Positions 51,921-61,764 of a DNA stretch of 64,000 bases are shown piece after piece. The notes under the pieces were generated by a model. The model was not told the DNA's origin and did no database searches. It saw only the letters and a list, made by a program, of their open reading frames with translations. Made by a program: the position numbers and the translations under genes. Every line of letters starts with the position of its first letter. Within the stretch, counting starts at the first letter, position 1. The stretch comes from Primorskyibacter flagellatus (GTDB taxonomy: Bacteria > Pseudomonadota > Alphaproteobacteria > Rhodobacterales > Rhodobacteraceae), in assembly GCF_014638275.1 (NCBI RefSeq), contig NZ_BMFJ01000001.1:248001-312000 (forward strand), read 5' to 3'.

Positions 51921-52796
51921 CTAGCGGAGGAATCCGATGGCGTAGGTCGGGCTAGCCTGTTCGCGGGCGAGGTAGGCGCGCAGGGCCGGGTCGTCGGGGT
52001 GGTTGACGGTTTTCGTCTCTGTAAGAGCGAGGCCGCCGGTGATGAAAAGGGAATCGATGTCCTCACCCATGGCGCCAGCGATATCGGTGGCGATGCCGTC
52101 GCCGATGGCGAGGATCCCCTCGGGTCCCGGCAGGGGGCGCAGGGCGGCGAGACGGCGGCGGGCGAGGTCGTAGATCGGCGGATGCGGTTTGCCGAAGTAG
52201 AGGCTTTCGCCGCCCATCTCTGTATAAAGGCGCGCCACGGCCCCGGCGCACCACTCGCGGCTTTCGCCACGGTCGACGACGATGTCGGGGTTGGCGCAGA
52301 GCAGTTTCAGCCCCCTGGTCTTGGCGTGCAGAAGATCGGGGCGCAGGATCGCGGGATCGGCGTGCGGATCGAAGGGGCCGGTGCAGACGATACCCTCGGC
52401 CTCTTCCAGCGGGACCGGAGTGATGTCGATCGGGTTTGAGAGGATCTTGGGCGGGGTGAGGAAGGCACTTTCCTCCTCCGGCGTGCCGATGAAATAGACC
52501 TTGCGGCCGACGACGCCTTCGTAGGCGGCGGCGCGGGCGCTGTCACCTGAAGTGGCGATGGTATCCCAGGCGTCTTCGGGCACGCCGAAGCCCCTGAGCT
52601 GGATTTCGACCGCCGCGCGGGTGCGGGGGGAATTCGTGACCAGCACCACAGTGCCGCCGCGCTTGCGGTAGGCGATCAGCGCCTCGCAGGCGGCGGGGAA
52701 GGCCGTGACCCCGTTGTGCACGCAGCCCCACAGGTCGACGAAGAGGGCGTCGTAGCGGTCGGAGACCTCGGACAGGGCGGTGATGATCTGGGTCAA
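51921..52796 (-). CDS. HAD-superfamily subfamily IIA hydrolase (TIGR01459 type)
   Basis: 291 residues. Motif I is DLWGCVHNG (residues about 21-29), motif II is VLVTNSPR, and motif III/IV lies near YFGKPHPPIYDLA, then GILAIGDGIATDIAGAMGED. This is the NagD/PGP-type cap class. The product name in this group is uncharacterised phosphatase. The start is a TTG at 52796 with GGAG 7 nt upstream. Confidence 0.9.
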   Translation of the reverse strand: MTQIITALSEVSDRYDALFVDLWGCVHNGVTAFPAACEALIAYRKRGGTVVLVTNSPRTRAAVEIQLRGFGVPEDAWDTIATSGDSARAAAYEGVVGRKVYFIGTPEEESAFLTPPKILSNPIDITPVPLEEAEGIVCTGPFDPHADPAILRPDLLHAKTRGLKLLCANPDIVVDRGESREWCAGAVARLYTEMGGESLYFGKPHPPIYDLARRRLAALRPLPGPEGILAIGDGIATDIAGAMGEDIDSLFITGGLALTETKTVNHPDDPALRAYLAREQASPTYAIGFLR

Positions 52797-52863
52797 CGGG
52801 GGCTCCTTTTCGGGTGGCGCGCCGTCTCTATGCCTCAGATCGGGGCCGGGATGAAGGGGCGGA

Positions 52864-53343
52864 TCAGGCTGCGTCGGCGGCGGCTTCGAGCGCGGCGATG
52901 TCCAGCTTGACCATCTTCAGCATGGCGAGGGAGGCACGTTCGGCCCGGGCCGGGTCGGGGTCGCGCATCAGGTCGTACAGGCGCCGGGGCACGACCTGCC
53001 AGGAAAAGCCGAAACGGTCCTTCAGCCAGCCGCATTGCGAGGGTTGTCCGCCGCCGGCCAGCAGTGCGTCCCAGTAGCGGTCGACTTCGGCCTGATCGTC
53101 GCAGGTGATGGCAAAGGACAGGACCTCGGAAAACGGGAACTGGGGGCCGCCGTTGATGCCGTTGTAGGTCTGGCCGGCGATGGTGAAGGTGATGGCCAGC
53201 ACCGCGCCCTTTTCCATCGAGGGGTTGTCGGAAGGGGCGCGGATGATGTCGTCGATCCGGCTGTCGGGCAGGAGCGAGGTCCAGAATCCGACGGCTTCTT
53301 CTGCGTTGTAGTTGAACCAGAGGGTTGGGGTCACTTTGGGCAT
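52864..53343 (-). CDS. VOC-family (PhnB-like) protein
   Basis: 159 residues. It begins PKVTPTLWFNYNAEEAVGFW and contains INGGPQFPFSEVLSFAITCD, then DRYWDALLAGG, then WLKDRFGFSWQVVP. These are marks of the 3-demethylubiquinone-9-methyltransferase-like/PhnB group of the glyoxalase-bleomycin fold. The C-terminal 45 residues are helical. It lies 11 bp downstream of the TetR-type gene on the same strand and is probably controlled by it. Confidence 0.88.
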   Translation of the reverse strand: MPKVTPTLWFNYNAEEAVGFWTSLLPDSRIDDIIRAPSDNPSMEKGAVLAITFTIAGQTYNGINGGPQFPFSEVLSFAITCDDQAEVDRYWDALLAGGGQPSQCGWLKDRFGFSWQVVPRRLYDLMRDPDPARAERASLAMLKMVKLDIAALEAAADAA

Positions 53344-53354
53344 GGTCAGTCCTT

Positions 53355-53960
53355 TCAGGAACCGGCAGCGGGGAACAGAAGGTCGACATAGGCGATCAGG
53401 TGATCCATCGAGGCGCGCGCCGTTGCCGGATCATCCCAGGCCTTCGCCAGGACAAAGGCACCCTGGATCACCGCCTGGAAATGCAGGGCGAGTCCGGCGG
53501 CGTCGACCGGCCGGACGGGCGGATACATCCGGATCGCCGCGTCGATGTCGGATTCGAGCGTTTCGGCGTGGCTCGCGATGGAGCTCTGGCAGGCGTCGCG
53601 CAGGGCGGGGGCGGAGCCGAAGCACTCCTGCACCGTCGTGCCGAGGTAACAGGTGAAGGCGGGCAGAGGGCCGTCCATCATGTCGCGACGCATCTTCAGA
53701 TAGGCGCGGACACGGTCCAGCGGATCGGCGGGGGCGTGGTACGGGGCGTCCGCGAAGAAGGCGCCGGTCGTGTCCGTCCAGTGGTCGGCGGCGGCGATGC
53801 CAAGCGCCTCCTTCGTCGGGAAGTGGTGGAAGAAGGCGCCCTTGGTGACACCGGCATGACGGCAGAGGTCGTCGACCGAGGTCGCGGTGAAGCCGTTCTG
53901 CCGGATCAGGTCCACGGCGGCATTCAAGAGCGTGTCACGGGCAGAGGCAGGGCGGGGCAT
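53355..53960 (-). CDS. TetR/AcrR-family regulator
   Basis: 201 residues from the ATG at 53960. The N-terminal helix-turn-helix reads RDTLLNAAVDLIRQNGFTAT, then SVDDLCRHAGVTKGAFFHHF, then PTKEALG. The C-terminal ligand domain is of the TetR_C_AefR-like kind (ALRDACQSSIASHAETLESD). An 18-bp perfect palindrome at 53975-53992 sits just upstream of the start and is the likely autoregulatory operator. It is co-oriented with the VOC gene. Confidence 0.92.
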   Translation of the reverse strand: MPRPASARDTLLNAAVDLIRQNGFTATSVDDLCRHAGVTKGAFFHHFPTKEALGIAAADHWTDTTGAFFADAPYHAPADPLDRVRAYLKMRRDMMDGPLPAFTCYLGTTVQECFGSAPALRDACQSSIASHAETLESDIDAAIRMYPPVRPVDAAGLALHFQAVIQGAFVLAKAWDDPATARASMDHLIAYVDLLFPAAGS

Positions 53961-53974
53961 GAGCGACTCATTAG

Positions 53975-53992
53975 ATACCAACCGGTTGGTAT
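53975..53992. promoter_or_regulatory. Palindromic operator of the TetR-type gene
   Basis: ATACCAACCGGTTGGTAT is a perfect 18-bp palindrome centred between the AACC and GGTT arms, 14 bp upstream of the regulator's ATG. ACCAACCGGTTGGT sites of this type are typical of TetR-family repressors. Binding here would block transcription of the regulator and the VOC gene behind it. Confidence 0.85.
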
Positions 53993-54023
53993 GTTAGTAG
54001 CGCGCGGCTTCCCAAATGACAAG

Positions 54024-54049
54024 CCCGGCCGGTTCGGGAACCGGCCGGG
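54024..54049. terminator. 12-bp hairpin downstream of ppaC
   Basis: CCCGGCCGGTTC (54024-54035) pairs exactly with GAACCGGCCGGG (54038-54049) around GG. It lies 52 bp past the ppaC stop on the minus strand and ahead of the TetR operator, where a terminator is expected. The following run on the minus strand (CTTGTCATTT) is only partly T-rich. Confidence 0.65.
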
Positions 54050-54101
54050 TGCTTTGGATCAGTCCGGGCTGCCCGACGCGGTCACGCGGCGGGGCTTCGG
54101 G

Positions 54102-55022
54102 TCAGACCTTGAGGTTCGGGATGATCTGCTTCTTGCGGGACATGATGCCCGGAAGAACCACGGTGTCTCCGGTCACGGTCGCGCCAAAGCTCTTTTCCGC
54201 CACGCCCTTCACTAGGTCGTTCGGGACCAGCAGGGTGGCTTCCTCGTTCAGGATGTCGACGACGAAAAGCAGAACCTGATCGGCCCCGTCTTCCTTTGCA
54301 ACGTCGACCATGGAGGCCATGAGGCTGTCCTTGCGGTCAAGGATCAGCTTGGGTGCGGTGGTTTCCAGCACGGAGACGCGGAATTCCTTGCCGCCGACGG
54401 CATATTCCTTGCTGTCCATACGCAACAGTTCGGCGTCGGAGAAGGCGCCGACGTCGGACTTGGCTTCGAACATCTCGGAGGCATAGGCGGAGATGTCGAT
54501 CTTCAGATCCGCGGCCAGCTTCTCGGCCAGGGCCTTGTCCTGATCGGTGGTGGTGGGCGAGCGGAACTCAAGCGTGTCGGACAGGATACAGGACAGCATC
54601 GCGCCCTTAATGTTGTCCGGCATCTTCGAGGCGTTGTCGCCCATGAGGTTGTACATGATGGTCGCGGTGCAGGCGAGCGGCTTGATCGTGATGTCGATCG
54701 GGGCCTTGGTCTCCAGCCCGCCGGTCAGCTTGTGGTGGTCGATGATCTGGATGATGTCGGCGTCATTGATGCCGTCGGGCAGCTCGGCGGGATTGTTGGT
54801 GTCCACAATCACGACTTTTTCGCCGGCGGCGATGCCGGAGATGATCTCGGGCTTTTCGAAATCCCACTTTTTCACCACGAAGGCCGCTTCGGTGTTCGGC
54901 TCGCCAAGCAGGACGGGGGTGGCGGGGGTGCCGCGCACTTCGGAGAGATACCAGGCCCAGATGAGCGGGGAGCCGGTGGAATCGGTGTCGGGAGATTTGT
55001 GGCCGAAGACCTTGATCGTCAT
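54102..55022 (-). CDS. ppaC: Manganese-dependent inorganic pyrophosphatase (family II)
   Basis: 306 residues. DHH-family metal ligands are in GHKSPDTDS (start), VIVDTNN and IIDHHK. The C-terminal DHHA2 part ends with the substrate-binding SRKKQ. It hydrolyses pyrophosphate in the cytoplasm. The length matches family II enzymes. It stands alone between the TetR and HxlR regulators. Confidence 0.95.
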   Translation of the reverse strand: MTIKVFGHKSPDTDSTGSPLIWAWYLSEVRGTPATPVLLGEPNTEAAFVVKKWDFEKPEIISGIAAGEKVVIVDTNNPAELPDGINDADIIQIIDHHKLTGGLETKAPIDITIKPLACTATIMYNLMGDNASKMPDNIKGAMLSCILSDTLEFRSPTTTDQDKALAEKLAADLKIDISAYASEMFEAKSDVGAFSDAELLRMDSKEYAVGGKEFRVSVLETTAPKLILDRKDSLMASMVDVAKEDGADQVLLFVVDILNEEATLLVPNDLVKGVAEKSFGATVTGDTVVLPGIMSRKKQIIPNLKV

Positions 55023-55333
55023 TTTGCAGTCGTCCTGTGCGGGGCTGATTTCGGCGCCGTTATAGGCAGGGCGGACCGTATTGTCACCCGTCCCCGTTCT
55101 GCACCGCGGCGAGGCTCGGGGGTGGTTGGGGTTTTCGGTTACGGCGACTTCGCATGGGGCGGGTGGTCGGGCAGGGATGGTCGGGTGCGTATGAAAGCGC
55201 GGCTTCGGCAGAGTTTTTTGCAGAACGATTGATAAAACTTTGATTATAATCTATTTTTCAATACTTGTTATTTGCAATTGATTGCTCGAGAATTTGCTTG
55301 CAGAATCGAAGTAATAGGGGTTCCGAGGGGCTG
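55023..55333. promoter_or_regulatory. Intergenic region between ppaC and the HxlR-type gene
   Basis: 311 bp, divergent promoters. The right part (55210-55300) is AT-rich, with a TATAAT at 55245-55250 that could be a -10 element for the HxlR gene. No well-spaced -35 is seen. No gene is supported in it. Confidence 0.5.
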
Positions 55334-55765
55334 ATGTCGAAGCCAACGTCCAAAAACTGGAACGGCTGTGCGTTCCGATACGCGGCCACCGTGCTGGGCG
55401 ATGCGTGGATGCTGTTGATCCTGCGCGACCTGATGTTCAGGAAGGCACGGCATTTCGGCGATTTTGTGGCAGCCGGCGAGGGTATTTCGACCAACATCCT
55501 TACGGACCGCCTGGCGAGGCTGGAGGCGGAGGGCGTGATCCATCGGGCCCCGGACCCCGACAACCGGGTGCGCGTGATCTACAGCCTGACGGAGAAGGGG
55601 CGCGCGCTGGCACCGGTTCTTCTGGCTATGATCGACTGGTCGGCCAGTTGGGACCCGGCGACGGAGGTGCCCCAGGATTTCATTGCCGGCTATCGCGACC
55701 AGCCGGAGCTGTTCGGCAGGGCTCTGGTCCGCTCGCTCCAAGGCACGCAGAGGCAGCCTGACTAA
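55334..55765 (+). CDS. HxlR-family winged-helix regulator
   Basis: 143 residues from the ATG at 55334. The HxlR pattern is plain: NGCAFRYAATVLGDAWMLLI, then LRDLMFRKARHFGDF, then GISTNILTDRLARLEAEGVI and VIYSLTEKGRAL. Such proteins respond to small electrophiles or redox changes through Cys; one Cys (in GCAF) is present near the N-terminus. It overlaps the convergent ZIP gene by 4 nt at the 3' ends. Confidence 0.93.
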   Translation: MSKPTSKNWNGCAFRYAATVLGDAWMLLILRDLMFRKARHFGDFVAAGEGISTNILTDRLARLEAEGVIHRAPDPDNRVRVIYSLTEKGRALAPVLLAMIDWSASWDPATEVPQDFIAGYRDQPELFGRALVRSLQGTQRQPD

Positions 55766-56457
55766 GCCAGTGTCGTCAGGGCGAAGGCGACAATCAGGCC
55801 AAGAGTGACCGCGATACCCGTGGGGTAATGCTCTTCCCGGAAGGCGGGCGGGAAGACTTCGGTCGCCAGGGATGCTGTGACGGCCCCGGCGGCAAATGCG
55901 CGGATGGCGGCCAGCCAGGTGTCATCCAGACCGCTGAGCGCAAGGTTGCCGACTACAGCGGCGACTGCGAGCAGGGCGGTCGTCAAAGCCCAGAGGGTCA
56001 TCACGCGGGTCCGTGACATTCCAGCCTCGCGCATCCGTTTCGCGCCGCCGGCCGCCTCGGGCAGGTTGGACAGCAGGATGGACCCGGCCAGCGCCGCCAC
56101 CTCGGGCGCGGTGGTGCCGATCAGGGCGACGCCCAGGGCGAGGTTTTCGGGGATGCCGTCGAAGGTGATGGCCAGCAGCAGACCGGTGCCTCCGGACTCG
56201 TTGTCCGCGCTGACCCGTGCATCGGCAAATGTGAACAGTCCGGCCCCGAGGCCGATTGCCAGCGACAGCGCCCAGAGCGGCAGGTGGTCGGAGGCCGGGA
56301 CGACCATCTCCAGCATGACGGATACGATCAGTGCCCCGCCCGCCATCGCGATCAGGAAACCTTCGGTGCGGTCCGACAGCCGGCCCCAAAGGCCCCAGGC
56401 CGCCCCCGCGATCAGCGCGGCGGAGACGGTCGCGATCACGATGAACATTGTTAACAC
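55762..56457 (-). CDS. ZIP-family metal transporter
   Basis: 231 residues with seven or eight membrane helices. The ZIP metal site is in FDGIPENLALG (helix 4) and NLPEAAGG (helix 5). A probable third acidic residue lies in the final helices. It would import Zn2+ or another divalent metal. The GTG at 56457 with GGAGGA 6 nt upstream is preferred over the ATG at 56448. It faces the DUF2161 gene divergently across 85 bp. Confidence 0.9.
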   Translation of the reverse strand: MLTMFIVIATVSAALIAGAAWGLWGRLSDRTEGFLIAMAGGALIVSVMLEMVVPASDHLPLWALSLAIGLGAGLFTFADARVSADNESGGTGLLLAITFDGIPENLALGVALIGTTAPEVAALAGSILLSNLPEAAGGAKRMREAGMSRTRVMTLWALTTALLAVAAVVGNLALSGLDDTWLAAIRAFAAGAVTASLATEVFPPAFREEHYPTGIAVTLGLIVAFALTTLA

Positions 56458-56542
56458 GTTGAGTCCTCCGACTTCGGGCTCCGGATTCGCTCCGGGCCAT
56501 CAAATACTTGTTCCGGAAAGAACAATCGTCCAGACTCCGGGC

Positions 56543-57238
56543 ATGGCCAGACTGCGTGAAACCGACCTTTACCCGCCCCTCAAGGCCTTTCTGGAGGCAC
56601 AGGGTTACGAGGTGAAATCCGAAGTCACCGGCGCGGATGTGGTGGCGATGCGCGACGACGACGTCGACCCGCTGATTGTCGAGATGAAGACCGGCATGAA
56701 CCTGACGCTGGTGCAGCAGGGCGTGGCGCGGCAGGCATTGACCGACTGGGTCTATCTCGCCGTGCCGACCTTCCGGGGACGCAAGGCGCTGGCGGGGCAT
56801 GTGGCGCTGTGCCGTCGTCTCGGGCTCGGTTTCATCACGATCAGGCCACGTGACGGCTTTGTGGAGGTGCATTGTGACCCCGGTCCCTACGTACCCCGGC
56901 AGTCGCGGCCGCGGCAGGGGCGGTTGCTCCGGGAATTCCAGCGCCGGGTCGGCGATCCGAATGCAGGCGGATCCGTCGGGGTCAAACTGGTGACCGCCTA
57001 TCGGCAGGACGCCCTGCGCTGCGCCGGTTTCCTGCGCGACAACGGACCTGCGCGCGGCGCGGACGTGGCGCGCGAGGCCAGCGTGCCGCGGGCGACCACG
57101 ATCATGCGCGACGATCATTATGGCTGGTTCGAGCGCGTGGCGCGCGGCGTCTATGCCGTGACGCCGCGCGGCCTTGAGGAAATCACAGGCTTTGGTGCGC
57201 CCGAAGCCGATCAGGCGGGTATCACCGGCGACTGCTGA
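56543..57238 (+). CDS. DUF2161-family PD-(D/E)XK-like protein
   Basis: 231 residues from the ATG at 56543. The nuclease-fold core reads YEVKSEVTGADVVAMRDDDV, then DPLIVEMKTGMNL, with the acidic residue and E-x-K in the right order. A C-terminal winged-helix-like part follows (GADVAREASVPRATTIMRDD). DUF2161 members are predicted phosphodiesterases of unknown role. Its 3' end overlaps the convergent SnoaL-like gene by 28 nt. Confidence 0.85.
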   Translation: MARLRETDLYPPLKAFLEAQGYEVKSEVTGADVVAMRDDDVDPLIVEMKTGMNLTLVQQGVARQALTDWVYLAVPTFRGRKALAGHVALCRRLGLGFITIRPRDGFVEVHCDPGPYVPRQSRPRQGRLLREFQRRVGDPNAGGSVGVKLVTAYRQDALRCAGFLRDNGPARGADVAREASVPRATTIMRDDHYGWFERVARGVYAVTPRGLEEITGFGAPEADQAGITGDC

Positions 57239-57558
57239 TGCTGCACGATCCTCCAGCCTTCGGGTGTGTCGATCCAGGTCGAACTGCACAGCGCTGAATA
57301 GGGGGCGTCCCCGTCCCTCTGGGCGCGGGCGGTGTAACCCAGAACGATCAGTCCGTCCGACTGGGCGAGGTGACGGCCGGCCATGGCGACCTCGCTCCAG
57401 CGTGGTGCATCGGCGAGGGCGTCGAGGATCTCCTCTCCCTGGAGAATGCCGGGGCCGGGGAAGGCCATCATGCAGGTGCGGCCCATACGGTTGCGATAAG
57501 CGTCTGTGCCGCCGGTCCAGAGCAGTTCCTCCGCCGTCCAGATATCCTGTTCCGTCAT
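57211..57558 (-). CDS. SnoaL/NTF2-like protein
   Basis: 115 residues of the small alpha-plus-beta cone fold. The family features are EELLWTGGTDAYRNRMGRTC at the start and GWRIVQHQQSPV at the end, as in DUF4440-type proteins. No catalytic residue can be assigned. It ends within the DUF2161 gene and starts about 225 bp upstream of groES on the other strand. Confidence 0.78.
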   Translation of the reverse strand: MTEQDIWTAEELLWTGGTDAYRNRMGRTCMMAFPGPGILQGEEILDALADAPRWSEVAMAGRHLAQSDGLIVLGYTARAQRDGDAPYSALCSSTWIDTPEGWRIVQHQQSPVIPA

Positions 57559-57655
57559 GCTGTCCTCCGTCTTCCGTCTGTGGAGTGACAGCGCGCAATA
57601 CTCGGACCGGGTTCCAATGCGGATGCGATGTTGCGCGGAAATGCGCGCGGTCCGC

Positions 57656-57684
57656 TTGACAGCCGCCGGGGCGGTGCCTAACTA
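57656..57684 (+). promoter_or_regulatory. Sigma70-type promoter of groESL
   Basis: A perfect -35 TTGACA (57656-57661), a 17-bp spacer and a -10 TAACTA (57679-57684). It lies about 100 bp upstream of groES and just before the CIRCE element, which would overlap the start of the transcript. Confidence 0.8.
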
Positions 57685-57691
57685 CGCGTCG

Positions 57692-57718
57692 TTAGCACTC
57701 GGGACGCCTGAGTGATAA
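57692..57718 (+). promoter_or_regulatory. CIRCE operator (HrcA site)
   Basis: The left arm TTAGCACTC (57692-57700), a 9-bp spacer and the right arm GAGTGATAA (57710-57718) match the CIRCE consensus with one change in the right arm (A for C). The HrcA repressor binds this element and controls groESL under heat stress. Confidence 0.93.
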
Positions 57719-57782
57719 CGCCTCCGCTGCCGGACATCGGGGCAGGGGCAAGGGAGAAACTTTGAGCCAAGGAGCCTCAGAG

Positions 57783-58070
57783 ATGGCATTCACACCGCTT
57801 CATGACCGTGTGCTGGTCAAGCGCGTCGAGAGCGAAGAGAAAACCGCAGGCGGGCTGATCATCCCCGACAGCGCCAAGGAAAAGCCTGCCGAGGGCGAAA
57901 TCGTCGCCGTTGGCGAAGGCGCCCGCAAGGACAGCGGCGAACTGATCGCCCCCTCCGTGAAAGCTGGCGACAAGATCCTGTTCGGCAAGTGGTCGGGCAC
58001 CGAGATCACCATCGACGGCAAGGAAATGCTGATCATGAAGGAAAGCGACATCCTCGGCATTCTGGCCTGA
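57783..58070 (+). CDS. groS: Co-chaperonin GroES
   Basis: 95 residues, [20 protein letters not shown] onward, with the mobile loop around [16 protein letters not shown] and the [18 protein letters not shown] end. It caps GroEL. Length and sequence are canonical. It is controlled by the CIRCE element 65 bp upstream and followed by groEL after 63 bp. Confidence 0.98.
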   Translation: MAFTPLHDRVLVKRVESEEKTAGGLIIPDSAKEKPAEGEIVAVGEGARKDSGELIAPSVKAGDKILFGKWSGTEITIDGKEMLIMKESDILGILA

Positions 58071-58103
58071 GGGCGGCGGGTGGCGACACCCGGCGATCGC
58101 TGA

Positions 58104-59777
<1,674 letters not shown>

Positions 59778-59803
59778 TCGGCCCGCCATCCGCGGAAACA
59801 GGG

Positions 59804-59835
59804 AAGGGCGCCCCAAGCGGGCGCCCTTTTCCTTT
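59804..59835 (+). terminator. Intrinsic terminator of groESL
   Basis: AAGGGCGCCC (59804-59813) pairs with GGGCGCCCTT (59819-59828) around CAAGC and is followed by a T-rich TTCCTTT. It begins 27 nt after the groEL stop. Confidence 0.9.
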
Positions 59836-59963
59836 GGTCGGCACCCGCGTGTGACGGCCCCCACGTGTCAGATACGTTGGCGTATCTTTAACGAATCGCG
59901 ACCTTGTGGTAGGATGATCTGCAATTCATGCAGTTTCCTTTTCCGGTTCCCGAGGATCATTTC

Positions 59964-60947
59964 ATGCAGTACTCCGTTCGTCTCTTTGCGGCCGCGGCCG
60001 TCTCCCTTGTTTCCGCCGGTGCCGCCAGCGCATTGACGCTCGGCACTGACTTTGCCCCACACTACACCGCTACCGATCTGGGAAGCATCGCGGGCGTTCC
60101 TGCAAATTACGGTGGCCTGACGCTCAAGGCGGGCAGCCCCGACACCCTGCTCATCGGCGGGGCGGCGAACGGCAGTGCCGGACGCCTGTACGAGGTCGGG
60201 CTGGTCCGCGATCCTGTGGACGGCAGCATCACCGGCTTTACCGGCACGCCGACCGCCATGGGCGGTGTCGGCGAATTCAACGACGGCGGCGTGGTCTACG
60301 GGCCGGGCGGGGTGCTTTTCACCGCGCGATGGAACATCAACGAACTCGGGCAGACCCTGCCGGGCGGGGCAGATGAATACCGGATCGACAGCCTCGCCGC
60401 GTTCGGCGTGCCGACCTCCATCTCCGCGCTGAACTTCGTACCGACCGGGTTCGGGGGCGCGGGGCAGGGCAAGATCGTGACCTACAGCGGCGGCGCATGG
60501 TTCGACATGATGCTGACGCCGGATGGCGGTGGCGGATTCGACCTGGCCTTCACCGTGATCGACCTCGACCCTGTTGCTCCGGGGATCCAAAACCTGCCGG
60601 GCGGGCCTGAGGGCTTTACTTATGTCGCCGCCGGGAACCCCGGTTTCGCAGTGAATTCGATGCTTGTCGCCGAATATTCCGCCGGGAAGATCGCGGCCTA
60701 TGAGGTGGATGCCAACGGCAACCCGATCCTGTCGACCCGGCGCGATTTCATCACCGGTCTCAGCGGGGCCGAGGGGGCCTATATCGACCCCGTGTCCGGC
60801 GATTTCCTGTTCTCCACCTTCGGGGGCGGCAACCGTGTGATCCGGGTGGACGGCTTCAATGCGCCCGCTGTGCCGCTGCCTGCCGGAGCCTGGCTGCTGC
60901 TGAGCGGCCTGGGCGCCGTTGCCGCGCTGCGCCGCCGTCGTGGCTGA
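59964..60947 (+). CDS. VPLPA-CTERM exosortase-substrate protein
   Basis: 327 residues from the ATG at 59964, with GAGGA 6-7 nt upstream. A signal peptide (MQYSVRLFAAAAVSLVSAGA) is followed by a mature part with beta-propeller-like Gly/Asp repeats. The C-terminus has the sorting signal VPLPAGAWLLLSGLGAVAAL and a basic tail RRRRG. VPLPA-CTERM proteins are processed by an exosortase of another class (XrtD-type), not by XrtE; none is in the window. It is expected to be exported and then anchored or released. A terminator follows. Confidence 0.9.
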   Translation: MQYSVRLFAAAAVSLVSAGAASALTLGTDFAPHYTATDLGSIAGVPANYGGLTLKAGSPDTLLIGGAANGSAGRLYEVGLVRDPVDGSITGFTGTPTAMGGVGEFNDGGVVYGPGGVLFTARWNINELGQTLPGGADEYRIDSLAAFGVPTSISALNFVPTGFGGAGQGKIVTYSGGAWFDMMLTPDGGGGFDLAFTVIDLDPVAPGIQNLPGGPEGFTYVAAGNPGFAVNSMLVAEYSAGKIAAYEVDANGNPILSTRRDFITGLSGAEGAYIDPVSGDFLFSTFGGGNRVIRVDGFNAPAVPLPAGAWLLLSGLGAVAALRRRRG

Positions 60948-60970
60948 CAATATCGGACCGACGGACAAAG

Positions 60971-60998
60971 AGGCCGCCTTTCGGGGCGGCCTTTTCTT
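60971..60998 (+). terminator. Intrinsic terminator after the VPLPA-CTERM gene
   Basis: AGGCCGCC (60971-60978) pairs with GGCGGCCT (60985-60992) around a 6-nt loop and is followed by TTTCTT. It begins 24 nt after the stop codon. Confidence 0.85.
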
Positions 60999-61189
60999 GT
61001 GCGCCCTGCGGGTCTGCGTTGTACGTCACACGACAGCGGCATGGCCGGGCGTTCCGCGCCGGGACGGAATCGCCTAAGCTTCGGGCAAAGGCACGCATTC
61101 CGGGCGGCGCGCGGCGGGATAACTTGGCCCCGTCCGACAAGGCGCGCATGATTTCATATGTAGATGCCTGAAGAAGCTGGGATATCGCC

Positions 61190-61672
61190 ATGAACCTGCG
61201 CCCCTTCGCCCCCCAGGACGCCACGGCTGTTTCGGTCCTGCTGAACACTGCCTTCGACGGATCGTCGGAGTCGCAGCTGGTCGCCTCCCTCCGCGAGGCG
61301 GGAGACATGGCGCTGGAACTGGTGGCCGAGGACGAAACCTCGATTTACGGCTACATCGCCTTCTGCCGTCTCAGGGAACCGGAGGGCTGGTGGTCGCTGT
61401 CGCCGGTCGCCGTGTCGCCGCGGCGTCAGAACGAACGGATCGGGTCCGACCTGATAAACTACGGCCTGGACTTCGCGCGGCAGGCCGGAGCGCGGGCGAT
61501 CACGGTGCTGGGCAGCCCGGATTATTACAGGCGGTTCGGCTTCAATCACAAGGCGGCGGAGAATCTGACAATCCCCTATGCCCGCGACTATTTCATGCTC
61601 TATCCCATTGCACCGGGGACCGCCGGGGCGGCGGCGACCGTGTCCTATCCGCAGGCATTTTCCGCACTCTGA
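61190..61672 (+). CDS. GNAT-family N-acetyltransferase
   Basis: 160 residues. The GNAT fold is seen in MALELVAEDETSIYGYIAFC, the acetyl-CoA loop SPVAVSPRRQNERIGSDLIN, and ITVLGSPDYYRRFGF, typical of the YhbS-like group. The motif A loop reads Q-N-E-R-I-G where R/Q-x-x-G-x-G/A is usual. The acceptor substrate is unknown. It is followed by the PhnM-like gene on the same strand. Confidence 0.88.
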   Translation: MNLRPFAPQDATAVSVLLNTAFDGSSESQLVASLREAGDMALELVAEDETSIYGYIAFCRLREPEGWWSLSPVAVSPRRQNERIGSDLINYGLDFARQAGARAITVLGSPDYYRRFGFNHKAAENLTIPYARDYFMLYPIAPGTAGAAATVSYPQAFSAL

Positions 61673-61722
61673 GAGGGGCGGGGGGCTTCCCGTCGGTTGC
61701 CGCGCGGCGTATGGGGCGGGGC

Positions 61723-61764
61723 ATGAGAGAGCCACTTTCATTCTGCAACCGGTTCCAGTCGTGA
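61723..61764 (+). other. Possible 13-codon leader frame before the PhnM-like gene
   Basis: ATG at 61723 encodes MREPLSFCNRFQS and ends at TGA 61762-61764, overlapping the downstream GTG start (GTGA). It has no strong ribosome-binding site, but the downstream GTG has none either. Coupled translation is possible. Confidence 0.3.

Noticed and set aside
55922..57598. Long minus-strand frame across the ZIP and DUF2161 genes
   Set aside because: It crosses two recognisable genes in other frames and shows no domain.
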